64,000 bases of DNA from UBA1205 sp045534635. Lineage in GTDB: Bacteria; Bacteroidota; Bacteroidia; Bacteroidales; WCHB1-69. A program made the translations under genes and the position numbers. The notes below the pieces were generated by a model. The model ran no database searches. It saw only the letters and a program-made list of their open reading frames with translations, and had not been told where the DNA came from. Location: positions 1-64,000 of the forward strand of contig JAZSKB010000019.1 in the NCBI GenBank assembly GCA_045534635.1. The letters are read 5' to 3'. This document shows positions 28,344 through 37,087 of the stretch, piece by piece. How positions within the stretch are numbered: the stretch's first letter is position 1; every line of letters begins with the position of its first letter.

Positions 28344-29207
28344 CTATTTTCTAATGGCATTCCATCTTTCTTTCATATCCTCTTCATATATCGCCTTGTT
28401 GTATGAATACCCGATAGGGTCGCCTGCTGACATTTCTATGGTGAAGAAAACATATTGCGGGTCATAGTCCAAGTAGATTTGCTTGACTTCGTGCGTAATC
28501 ACGGTGAAATCAATGGGCTCCCTGTCTTTCCAAGGATGGGATTCTGACACCTCCTTTTTCAGAACCTTATGGTTCTTGGAGTAACTGTTGGAGACCTCCT
28601 CGGTCTTGTTCTCGAAAATCACCTTGAGACTGCCGCTCATATTGGCGTAACTAATAGTTTTACCTGTATGGTTGACCACCTTCCCTTGGATTTTGTAGGA
28701 AACACCTTTACCCGACAACATCAAGGTGTCAGCGGTTACATCAGCGATTTCGAACGGAGCATCTTTGTCCAATCGGGAGTGTCCGTACTCTCTTAACATA
28801 TATTCTTTAGTGTTTATGAACACGACGGTCTTTTCTTTGATGTTCACTTCCCAAAACTGTCCCCAATCCTCTTCGTTCACAAAGCCCACCTGATAAACAT
28901 TCTTTGCGTCCGTTGCCTCTGCTATCCAATGAAACTTTTCGTTGGAATGCTGCTCTGCTACCACATTGGAAAAATCCAACCAAGTGGACTCATCGTAGTC
29001 CAATCCCAACAGAGAGAACCCCGCCTTAATCACAAATCGGGACAGGACATCATCTGCATCGCCAAACTGACCGACAAAGGTTGGGTCTAACTGAATTTTG
29101 GATTCCTGGCATATCTTGATTGCCTCCTGCTCCCGCTTTGACTCGCAGGAACAGATGAGTATCGTGTAGCATAACAGCAGCGGTATTATTGGAATTGTTC
29201 TTCTCAT
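28344..29207 (-). CDS. Lipoprotein embedded in the type I restriction operon
   Basis: The 287-aa protein has a type II signal peptide (MRRTIPIIPLLLCYTI) and a lipobox with the acylated Cys probably at residue 21 (ICSC). The mature part has an N-terminal helical/beta region. A C-terminal beta-sandwich follows that resembles FxLYD-type domains (YKIQGKVVNHTGKTISYANM near 180, and QIYLDYDPQYVFFTIEM near 240). It sits 12 bp after hsdS and 9 bp before hsdR in the same direction, so it should be on the same transcript. No lipoprotein is part of the known type I machinery. The role may be unrelated cargo, or a surface or envelope factor of the island; nothing in the sequence decides. Confidence 0.75.
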   Translation of the reverse strand: MRRTIPIIPLLLCYTILICSCESKREQEAIKICQESKIQLDPTFVGQFGDADDVLSRFVIKAGFSLLGLDYDESTWLDFSNVVAEQHSNEKFHWIAEATDAKNVYQVGFVNEEDWGQFWEVNIKEKTVVFINTKEYMLREYGHSRLDKDAPFEIADVTADTLMLSGKGVSYKIQGKVVNHTGKTISYANMSGSLKVIFENKTEEVSNSYSKNHKVLKKEVSESHPWKDREPIDFTVITHEVKQIYLDYDPQYVFFTIEMSAGDPIGYSYNKAIYEEDMKERWNAIRK

Positions 29208-29219
29208 AATCGTATGGTG

Positions 29220-30527
29220 TTATATTTCCTTTTTCCCCGTCACATACTCGAATATGACGGATTTCTTGTATTCCTTCAATGCCTCAATCTTCTGCTGCTT
29301 GATGGCTATCAGTTCGTCAATCTCTGTGCATTTGCGGTCAAGGTAGTCGGCAATGGCACGCTGCTCGGTGAGAGGGGGAAGAAACACTGGGATGCACGCC
29401 AGTTTATCTTGTCGCAAATTGATTCGGATAAAACCTTTCGCTTCTTGTCTAATAAATTCTCGAATAAGGTGCGAGGAAATATGGTAAAACAAATATTTGG
29501 CACAAACAGTAGGATTTGAGATACGGAAACCTTTGCAAAAACTATTCAAAGATAGATTGTCAATCTGCTCTTCTATGATGGCAGGTTTTCCTACACCATC
29601 ATAGTCCTCCGAACTCATTAAAAATAAGAGGTCATTCTTTAGAACAAGGTTCTGAACTTCCCCTTCTTCAATTCTGACCTTGAATAATTGTTCTGTGTCA
29701 ATTACGCTATTGTTGAAAATATTGGTAAAAGGAATGAACAACATATAAGGACAATTACTTTCGTCATCCACATTAAAATCATCACCTGATTTTCCCGTTA
29801 ATCCTCCATACAAATATCCTAAATTCTTCAACCGTTTCACTTCCCACCCTTCAGGTATCTCCCCAATCCATTCCACGCCGCTGTCCTTCATCGGCACATT
29901 GGGGTCAAGTCCTTTGGTAACGGCTTCGGTGATAACCGACTGCTTGTAGCGTTTGAGTTCGGCAATCATCTTCTCCTGCAATGCGGCCAGTTCGTCTATC
30001 TCGGCACACTTGCGGTCGAGGAAGTCGGCGATGCGCTGCTGGGTGGGGAAAGGAGGAATTGGCAGCAAGGATTCCGCAAAATCTTTGTACTGAATGTTCT
30101 TTCCCTCTCGGATACCCACAACCAAAGAGTTCATTTTGCTTATAAATCCATAGGACTTGAACAGATATTTGTAGTATTTGTGAAAGATACTTTGTGTGCT
30201 ATAGAACACTTGGTAAGCAGGAGAACACACGCCTTCATAATCAGACATTTCAAAGCCACCTTGAAAACTTCTTAAACTAATAACGAAATCTCCAACATGA
30301 ACGGTCTTAAAGGTTTGTAAATCGGTATCCAACTTAACTTGCACAACACCTTCAAGTAGTGCTTGTGGTATCATTCCACTTTTTTGTGTTGCTGCTAACA
30401 ATACGGGTGATTCATTCCCTTTGGTATTTCTTTGGGAAAAAAAATGTTTCCCCTTCTCAACGCACCAGTCATTAGGAATCATTCCTATCCAATCCACACT
30501 GCTGTCTTTCATTTTCCGTTCCATCAT
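29220..30527 (-). CDS. hsdS: Type I restriction specificity subunit S
   Basis: This 435-aa protein has the classical two-half layout. Each half opens with a WIG-x-IP motif (VDWIGMIPNDW and VEWIGEIPEGW), then a target recognition domain. Each ends with a conserved helix (FLDRKCAEIDELAALQEKM near 170-190, and YLDRKCTEIDELIAIKQQK near 395-415). The two target recognition domains (about 20-150 and 225-370) differ, so a bipartite asymmetric DNA site is expected. The helices set the spacing and contact HsdM. The gene overlaps the preceding nuclease gene by 4 nt (ATGA). Base composition is clearly richer in G+C than the flanks. Confidence 0.95.
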   Translation of the reverse strand: MMERKMKDSSVDWIGMIPNDWCVEKGKHFFSQRNTKGNESPVLLAATQKSGMIPQALLEGVVQVKLDTDLQTFKTVHVGDFVISLRSFQGGFEMSDYEGVCSPAYQVFYSTQSIFHKYYKYLFKSYGFISKMNSLVVGIREGKNIQYKDFAESLLPIPPFPTQQRIADFLDRKCAEIDELAALQEKMIAELKRYKQSVITEAVTKGLDPNVPMKDSGVEWIGEIPEGWEVKRLKNLGYLYGGLTGKSGDDFNVDDESNCPYMLFIPFTNIFNNSVIDTEQLFKVRIEEGEVQNLVLKNDLLFLMSSEDYDGVGKPAIIEEQIDNLSLNSFCKGFRISNPTVCAKYLFYHISSHLIREFIRQEAKGFIRINLRQDKLACIPVFLPPLTEQRAIADYLDRKCTEIDELIAIKQQKIEALKEYKKSVIFEYVTGKKEI

Positions 30528-31669
30528 TTTTCTTCGTTATGTGTTTCGTTGTATTCCTCAATCCATTCCTTCAGTTTTGCCTGCAGCAGAGCCTTGTCGG
30601 GCAGGTAGAGCTGATAGGCCGTGGCGTAGATGTTGGCATCCTTGGGCAATGTCAGTTCCACAAGGGCATCCTTCTTGCTCTCGCAAAGCAGAATGCCAAT
30701 GGTCGGATTTTCGTAATCCTGTTTCACGTAACGGTCATAATAATTGACGTACATCTGCATCTGACCGAGGTCATGATGGGTCAGCTTGTCAGTTTTGAGG
30801 TCGATCAAAACATAGCATTGCAGCAGACGGTTGTAGAATACGAGGTCAACATAATAATTTTCCTCATCGAAGGTGAATCGTTTCTGCCGTTTTTCGAAAA
30901 GGAAACCCTTTCCCAGCTCCAAAAGGAAGTTCTGCAACTTGCCGATAATGGCATTTTCCAATTTTGTTTCCGAGTAGGTCGCATCGGGTTTAAGCCCAAG
31001 GAACTCCAGCGATATCGGGTTTTTGATGATGTCGGAAGGTTTCTCTATGGTCTGTCCCTCTTTTGCAAGCCGCATCACCTCGTCCTTGTTCCGGCTCAAC
31101 GCCAGACGCTCGTAGAGGCTGCTGCCCACCTGTCGGCTAAGTTGGCGGACACTCCATTGCTGCTGTGCACATTCTATCTCATAAAAGTTGCGGGCATCAG
31201 GGTTGTCAATACGCATCAATACCAGATAATGGCTCCATGAAAGCGTGAAATTGGGTAAACACTGTTGACCATTTCCGAAAACAGCGTTTTGAGTTTCATT
31301 TCCAATTTCGTCCACACTGTCGACGATATTCAATTGGGTCCACACTGTCGACCCAATTTGCGATGAGCTGTAAACACTATAAAAAAAACGGCATTTCTTC
31401 AATGTTTCAACAGACCAACCGTCGCCGAAGTGCTTTGTAAGACGATCGGACAAACCTATCAGCACTTGTTTTCCATACTGCGCACGATGTTGTCCTTGCT
31501 GCTCGTCCTCAACAATGTATCTGCCAATAGTGTATTTTGTATAAACCTCAGCAATATTTACCGAAGTCGCCACGTGCCTGCGTGCCTGCTCGATAAGGGA
31601 GGCAACCCTTTCAAAAAGAGCATCTACATTATCAGCTTCTTGCATTTGAATTATATCTTTTTCAGCCAT
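30524..31669 (-). CDS. PDDEXK nuclease-domain protein (DUF1016/YhcG family)
   Basis: This 381-aa protein has an N-terminal DUF1016 domain (INIAEVYTKYTIGRYIVEDEQQG, then HFGDGWSVETLKKCRFFY and LSWSHYLVLMRI). The C-terminal PD-(D/E)xK nuclease domain has NYYVDLVFYNRLLQCYVLIDLK (about 285-306), where the spaced D and the DxK pair are the probable catalytic residues. Such genes often travel inside type I restriction loci, as here between hsdM and hsdS. Their exact role is unsettled. A linker of about 45 residues after FYSVYSSSQIG looks longer than usual and is encoded by short direct and inverted DNA repeats (31310-31358). Confidence 0.88.
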   Translation of the reverse strand: MAEKDIIQMQEADNVDALFERVASLIEQARRHVATSVNIAEVYTKYTIGRYIVEDEQQGQHRAQYGKQVLIGLSDRLTKHFGDGWSVETLKKCRFFYSVYSSSQIGSTVWTQLNIVDSVDEIGNETQNAVFGNGQQCLPNFTLSWSHYLVLMRIDNPDARNFYEIECAQQQWSVRQLSRQVGSSLYERLALSRNKDEVMRLAKEGQTIEKPSDIIKNPISLEFLGLKPDATYSETKLENAIIGKLQNFLLELGKGFLFEKRQKRFTFDEENYYVDLVFYNRLLQCYVLIDLKTDKLTHHDLGQMQMYVNYYDRYVKQDYENPTIGILLCESKKDALVELTLPKDANIYATAYQLYLPDKALLQAKLKEWIEEYNETHNEEK

Positions 31670-31720
31670 ATTGTCTTCAAATATTATCTTTGTAAAAATG
31701 CCACATTTCGCTATCTTGAC

Positions 31721-33448
31721 CTATCCCAAAATCTTGTTCATCAATTCGGTCTCCTTCGCCTCCAACTCTTTGAGGTGGGCAAAGATTTTGTCGCTCGCCT
31801 CCAATGGAACATACTTGTAGAACTCCCTTGTGAAAGGAATTTCATACCCAATCTTGGTCTGCTTCTCCACTATCTTCGCCTTGGGTTGGAACGGCAGCAC
31901 GTTCTTTTTCATATACTCTTTTACGTCTTCCTTCCACGGAATAATTTCGGTGTCCTTTTCTGGTTTCGTATTCTTATCAGATGGAAATTCCACTGTCACC
32001 TTGCGGAATTTGAAATCCTCGTTATCTTTCACCTTGCTCTCCACCACCAAATCACCGTCGGTATAAGTGGCATCCTTAAAGGCGTTGTAGGCTTTCATAA
32101 TCAAGTCGATACAGGTGTCGTCAAACTCATTACGTTTGTTTCCCAACGGCTTGCGGCGTTTCACGCTGCACTTGGTCGCATCTATCAGTTGCACCTTGCC
32201 CGCACGCTCGGCACTCTTGTCTTTGGTAATCACCCAAATGTATGTGGCAATGCCCGTGTTGTAGAACATATCGTTGGGTATCTGCACAATGGCTTCGATC
32301 CAATCGTTTTCTAACAAATAACCACGAATATTACTTTCACCGCTTCCTGCATCTCCTTTGAACAAAGGGGAACCATTTTGGATAATGGCCATACGACCGG
32401 TGTTTTTCAACTTGGCAACGCCATTTAGCACGAACAACTGCTGGCTGTCACCGATAGCGGGAAGTCCTGCACCAAAACGACCATAATCACCTTTCTTGTG
32501 TTCTTCTACTACTGCTTTTTGAGCTCTTTTCCACTCTCTGCCAAATGGTGGATTGGAAATAATATAATCAAAAGTAAAACCTTCAAATTGGTCATTGGCA
32601 AGTGTATCACCGTGTTTCATATTTTCAGCATCTCCACCCTTAATCAACATATTAGATTTGGCAATGGCAAAGGTCTGGTCGTTTATTTCCTGCCCGAACT
32701 CGGTAAGATTGGCATTGGGGTCAATTTCGTGCAATTTTTCGGATAAACAGTCTAACATTTGAGAGGTTCCCATTGCCATATCATAAATGGTGGCAGTTAT
32801 GCCTTCTTTATATAGGTATGCTTTATTTGATGCAACCAATAATTCTGCCATCAAGTAGATAATATCACGGGCAGTAAAATGCTCTCCGGCACCTTCATTG
32901 TAACTTTCAGAAAATTTTCTAACCAATTCTTCAAAAATGTATCCCATATCAACTGCCGAAATCTCATCGGCACCCATATATGCCTTTTTGGAACAAAATT
33001 CTTGAATGATATAATATAAGATTCCGTTGTTGCCAAGTTTGGTGATTTCTTCATCAAATTTAAACTTTTCCAAAATGTCAATCACATTGGTAGAAAAGTG
33101 ATTCAAATAGGAACGAAAGTTGTCGGCAATATTATCGGGGTCAGAAAGAAGACCTTCAAAAGTGAATTTGGAGGTATTGTAGAAATCGTAACCAGATGCT
33201 GAACGGAGAAATCCATCTTTTACCTGTATGTTTCTTTTGTCTAATTCCTCGTTCTTTTTTATCACCTTATCTTTGGTGCCTGCAAGAGTATCTGAAAAAC
33301 GTTTAATCACACACATTGGCAACACCACATTACCATATTCGTGGGGTTTGTAAATTCCTTGTAGCTTGTCGGCAATTGCCCAAATGAGGTTCGCTTTCTC
33401 TTGAATATTCACGGTAGTCCGCTTCTGAATCTCTGTTACTGTTTTCAT
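31721..33448 (-). CDS. hsdM: Type I DNA methyltransferase subunit M
   Basis: The 575-aa N6-adenine methylase has the HsdM N-terminal helical domain (NLIWAIADKLQGIYKPHEYGNVVLP). The catalytic domain follows, with the phase GEHFTARDIIYLMAELL, SAM motif I region TIYDMAMGTSQML (near 218), and the catalytic motif IV SNPPFG (near 305). The last part carries a longer-than-usual C-terminal segment with lysine-rich stretches. It is the first gene of the restriction operon and begins only 18 bp after the dipeptidyl-peptidase stop, with no visible terminator or -7 box. Expression may therefore depend on read-through from the housekeeping genes upstream. In motif I, the canonical second glycine appears as Ser (MGTS). 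Confidence 0.93.
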   Translation of the reverse strand: MKTVTEIQKRTTVNIQEKANLIWAIADKLQGIYKPHEYGNVVLPMCVIKRFSDTLAGTKDKVIKKNEELDKRNIQVKDGFLRSASGYDFYNTSKFTFEGLLSDPDNIADNFRSYLNHFSTNVIDILEKFKFDEEITKLGNNGILYYIIQEFCSKKAYMGADEISAVDMGYIFEELVRKFSESYNEGAGEHFTARDIIYLMAELLVASNKAYLYKEGITATIYDMAMGTSQMLDCLSEKLHEIDPNANLTEFGQEINDQTFAIAKSNMLIKGGDAENMKHGDTLANDQFEGFTFDYIISNPPFGREWKRAQKAVVEEHKKGDYGRFGAGLPAIGDSQQLFVLNGVAKLKNTGRMAIIQNGSPLFKGDAGSGESNIRGYLLENDWIEAIVQIPNDMFYNTGIATYIWVITKDKSAERAGKVQLIDATKCSVKRRKPLGNKRNEFDDTCIDLIMKAYNAFKDATYTDGDLVVESKVKDNEDFKFRKVTVEFPSDKNTKPEKDTEIIPWKEDVKEYMKKNVLPFQPKAKIVEKQTKIGYEIPFTREFYKYVPLEASDKIFAHLKELEAKETELMNKILG

Positions 33449-33466
33449 AGTAAATTTTATACTTCA

Positions 33467-35608
33467 TTATTTATTAAAAGTAGCGTGATATTGTTCTATT
33501 TTATCCCACAAATGCACCCTGTCTAAACCCATTACATTGTGTTCATGATTAGGATAAACAAAATAATCTACTTGTTTTCTCTTTGCAATAGCGGCATTCA
33601 AAAATTGAAGACTATTTTGCCAAACAACAGTTGGGTCAATCGCTCCATGAATAATCAATATATGCCCATCAATATTATCCACCTGATTGAGTAAAGAAGC
33701 CTTTTCATATCCTTGTGAATTTTCTTCAGGAGTATCCATATATCGTTCTCCATACATCACTTCATAATATTTCCAATCAATAACAGGACCACCAGCGGTA
33801 GCAACTTTAAATACATCAGGATGTTGCAATTTGAGTGTCAAAGTCATAAAACCACCATAACTCCAACCATCAATAGAAAAACGATTCTTGTCAATATAAG
33901 GCAATGATTTTAAATATTTTACACCTTCCATTTGGTCTTCTACTTCTACTCCGCCCAAACGACGATGAATAGTACTTTCAAATTCAAAACCACGATTAGC
34001 CGTACCACGATTATCCAAAGTGAATACTACATAACCTTTTTGAGCCATATAATGCAAGAAATGTCCACCACTCATCCAAGAATTGGTAACCAATTGCGAA
34101 TGAGGACCTCCATATACATAAAAGAAAACAGGATATTTTTTTGTTGAATCGAAATTAATCGGTTTTATCAATCTATAATACAAACTATCTCCATTAGCAT
34201 TTTTCAACATACCAATATTTACTTGTGGTAAATCAAATTCTTTCAAAGCGTCGTTATCTTGAAGTAATCTTGCTAATATTTTTCCATTAGCATCTTTTAA
34301 ATCTATTCTTGCAGGCAAAGTAATTGAACTATATTTATCTAAAAAATATTTTCCATTAGAAGAATATTTCACAGAATGTGTTCCATCTTCTTTAGAGATA
34401 GGATTTATTTTTCCAGATTGAATATCAACCACATACATACGTCTGCCAACTAATTCATCTTTATTTGAAGTAATAAATATTTTTTTGCCAGCGTCATCAA
34501 ATCCATTAAAATCAACAACGACCCAATTACCTTTTGTCAATTGTTTCAACTCAGTACCTTGAATATTGTACAAATGCAAATGTTTATAACCACTTTTTTG
34601 ACTTACCCAAATAAATTGGTCGTTATTTCCCGGTAAAAAATAAAGAGGGTCGCTTGGTTCTACATAACGTTCATTGCGTTCTTCAAACAAAGTTTTAACA
34701 AAATCACCTGTTGTTGCATTATATTGGTTCAATTTCATGTAATTTTGTTCTCTATTGAGAACTGCAATAAAAATATATTGTTGGTCAGGACTCCAAGTAA
34801 CACTACACAAAAATTGGTCAAGAGGCTCTCCAGTATTTAAATAAACTATTTTTTTAGTTTGCACATCATAAACACCAACTTTCACCTGATGACTTGTCAT
34901 ACCTGCCATTGGATACTTTTCATTATTCAATGTCGCAATACGTTGAGTAACATCAACTATTGGATAATCGGTAACCATAGATTCGTCCATACGATAAAAC
35001 GCTAATTTATTTCCATTTGGCGACCAATAAGCACCATTAGCAATACCAAATTCATTGCGATGAGGCACATGTCCATATTTTACTTCATTTTCATTATATG
35101 GATTTATTTGTTGAGCATTTTCTCCAAAGACACACACATACAAATTGTTATCTATAGTATAAGCCACTTTATTATGTTGATAATTCCATTCTATATTTTT
35201 TGCAGATTTCTCCATTGAATAAAGCATAAGCATTTTTTTGTTCAATACATTATACGAATAAAGTTTTTCCATCGCTTGAAAATAAAATTCATCTTTTGAT
35301 TTCCAATAAACAATATTTGGAAAACGTTTCAAAGCATCTTCGCCAATAACAGCCATTGCCGTATTTAAATCAGAAAGAGTAATCCAAGCAGTTGTATCTG
35401 ATTTTGGAGCCAAACAACGATACAACGTTTGATTTTGTTCATAAACAAACATATTTGTTTTGGGAACAAACTGCAATTGTCGCAAATTTTTTGGATACAT
35501 ACTTGCGGAATAAAAAACATCTTCCATTTTAAAAACCTTCTGCGAAAACACAGACAAAACACTAAAAATCAATACAATAAAAACGACATTTTTTTTATTC
35601 ATAATCAC
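33467..35608 (-). CDS. S9-family prolyl peptidase (dipeptidyl peptidase IV-like)
   Basis: The 713-aa protein has a signal peptide (residues 1-22, cleaved near VFSQ). An eight-bladed beta-propeller N-terminal domain covers about 30-470, and an alpha/beta hydrolase domain follows. The catalytic serine is in GWSYGG (near 585), the aspartate in HGAIDPTV (near 660) and the histidine in NHEHNVMG (near 690). The YGGPHSQLVTNSW loop and GERYMDTPEENSQGY segment are typical of DPP IV. It removes N-terminal dipeptides at Pro or Ala in the periplasm. It overlaps the cstA-like stop by 4 nt, so they are translationally coupled; peptide use fits the CstA link. Confidence 0.9.
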   Translation of the reverse strand: MIMNKKNVVFIVLIFSVLSVFSQKVFKMEDVFYSASMYPKNLRQLQFVPKTNMFVYEQNQTLYRCLAPKSDTTAWITLSDLNTAMAVIGEDALKRFPNIVYWKSKDEFYFQAMEKLYSYNVLNKKMLMLYSMEKSAKNIEWNYQHNKVAYTIDNNLYVCVFGENAQQINPYNENEVKYGHVPHRNEFGIANGAYWSPNGNKLAFYRMDESMVTDYPIVDVTQRIATLNNEKYPMAGMTSHQVKVGVYDVQTKKIVYLNTGEPLDQFLCSVTWSPDQQYIFIAVLNREQNYMKLNQYNATTGDFVKTLFEERNERYVEPSDPLYFLPGNNDQFIWVSQKSGYKHLHLYNIQGTELKQLTKGNWVVVDFNGFDDAGKKIFITSNKDELVGRRMYVVDIQSGKINPISKEDGTHSVKYSSNGKYFLDKYSSITLPARIDLKDANGKILARLLQDNDALKEFDLPQVNIGMLKNANGDSLYYRLIKPINFDSTKKYPVFFYVYGGPHSQLVTNSWMSGGHFLHYMAQKGYVVFTLDNRGTANRGFEFESTIHRRLGGVEVEDQMEGVKYLKSLPYIDKNRFSIDGWSYGGFMTLTLKLQHPDVFKVATAGGPVIDWKYYEVMYGERYMDTPEENSQGYEKASLLNQVDNIDGHILIIHGAIDPTVVWQNSLQFLNAAIAKRKQVDYFVYPNHEHNVMGLDRVHLWDKIEQYHATFNK

Positions 35609-37083
35609 TTCTTTTTATTTATTTGTTTAATTATTATTTGTTCTTTCTTTTTATAAGCATATTTCCATAGCAAAAAACTAAGTAATATTGCCAATGTAAT
35701 CAATGCACTAATTGTATATCCTGCCCAATGAGGAATTAAAGTTCCCAAACCTTCTTTTTCAGCAATAAATATAAAACAAATTGTTACCATTGTCATAAAT
35801 AAAGACGGGATAATAGTCACAAGATACCACATTTTACTTTTATTTTTTACAAGATAAACCGTTATTGACCAAAGTGTTACCGTTGCCAATACTTGATTTG
35901 CCCAAGCAAAATAACGCCAAATAACATCAAACCCTTTTGTATCAGCAAGGCTATAAATTAAAATGATAGCAGTAACAACAAACATAGGAATTGCCACTAA
36001 CAACCGTTTTTTTATTGGTTTTTGGTCTAATTTTATAAAATCTGCAATAATCAATCGAGCCGAACGCAAAGCAGTATCTCCAGAAGTAATAGCCGCAGAA
36101 ATAACACCTAAAATTGTTACAACAGCAATAGCAGGAATAAACCATTGCTTAGCAATAAACCCTACCATAGCAGGACCACTTTTTCCTGCAACATCATTGG
36201 GAAATTCGCTAAAAAAGTAAGTTGCTGCCGCTGCCCAAATAAGGGCGACAATACCTTCTGTTATCATTGCACCATAAAAAATTGGTCGTCCTTGTTTTTC
36301 ATTGGTCATACATCGTGCCATCAAAGGAGATTGTGTTGCATGAAATCCAGAAATTGCCCCACAAGCTATACTGATAAACATCATTGGGAAGATAGGATTT
36401 TTTGCAGCATTCGGATGTCGATTTTGTAAACCATGCCACAATTCTGGAATTTCTGGTTGATATATAACAAAAGCAACCAAAATAGCAACTGCCATCGCTA
36501 TAAGCAAAATACCAAATATAGGATAAATTTTACCTATTAATTTGTCTATAGGCACCAATGTTGCAATAAGATAATAGACTAAAATAATTATTACCCAAAT
36601 ATAAATATTCCATTGAGGAGTAAAATATTCATTGAGCAAAGTTGCAGGGGTATTTACAAAAACCGCTCCTACCAATATCATCAAAAACACAGTAAAGATA
36701 CGCATAATTTGTTTGGCATTATCCCCTAAATATTTACCATGAATTTCTGGCAAACTTGCTCCATTTTCTCTTAAAGAAATCATTCCTGACATAAAATCGT
36801 GAACGGCTCCAGCAAAAATACTTCCAAATACTATCCACAAAAAAGATGATGTACCAAATTGGGCACCCATTATCGCTCCACAAATAGGTCCTACACCAGC
36901 AATATTCAGAAATTGTATCAAGTAAATACGCCAAGGTTTCATTGGCACAAAATCCACACCATCTGCCATAGTTATCGCAGGCGTTTTTCGATGAGTATCA
37001 ATACCAAAAATATTTTCTATTAGTTTTCCATAAACAAAATACCCGAATAGCAATACAACAATTGCAATAAAAAATGTTATCAT
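35605..37083 (-). CDS. CstA-family carbon-starvation protein / peptide or pyruvate transporter
   Basis: The 492-aa polytopic membrane protein has about 13 hydrophobic segments. The CstA signatures are AITMADGVDFVPMKPWRIYLIQFLNIAG (near 35-62; the first cytoplasmic loop), GPICGAIMGAQFG, GAVHDFMSGMISLRENGASLPEIHG, and GAISGFHATQSPLMARCM near 240. Family members import peptides or pyruvate. Here it is coupled to a secreted DPP IV-like peptidase by an ATGA overlap, which makes di- or tripeptide uptake the more attractive guess. It starts 4 bp after the murF-alr gene. It is shorter than E. coli CstA (about 700 aa), as is normal for Bacteroidota homologues. Confidence 0.87.
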   Translation of the reverse strand: MITFFIAIVVLLFGYFVYGKLIENIFGIDTHRKTPAITMADGVDFVPMKPWRIYLIQFLNIAGVGPICGAIMGAQFGTSSFLWIVFGSIFAGAVHDFMSGMISLRENGASLPEIHGKYLGDNAKQIMRIFTVFLMILVGAVFVNTPATLLNEYFTPQWNIYIWVIIILVYYLIATLVPIDKLIGKIYPIFGILLIAMAVAILVAFVIYQPEIPELWHGLQNRHPNAAKNPIFPMMFISIACGAISGFHATQSPLMARCMTNEKQGRPIFYGAMITEGIVALIWAAAATYFFSEFPNDVAGKSGPAMVGFIAKQWFIPAIAVVTILGVISAAITSGDTALRSARLIIADFIKLDQKPIKKRLLVAIPMFVVTAIILIYSLADTKGFDVIWRYFAWANQVLATVTLWSITVYLVKNKSKMWYLVTIIPSLFMTMVTICFIFIAEKEGLGTLIPHWAGYTISALITLAILLSFLLWKYAYKKKEQIIIKQINKKK

Positions 37084-37087
37084 ATAA

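Noticed and set aside
30539..31240. 233-codon plus-strand ORF opposite the DUF1016 gene
   Set aside because: It is a shadow frame in the G+C-richer island. The minus strand shows the full DUF1016/PDDEXK motifs.
31430..32314. 294-codon plus-strand ORF opposite hsdM
   Set aside because: It is antisense to the conserved methylase, with no domain or ribosome-binding site.
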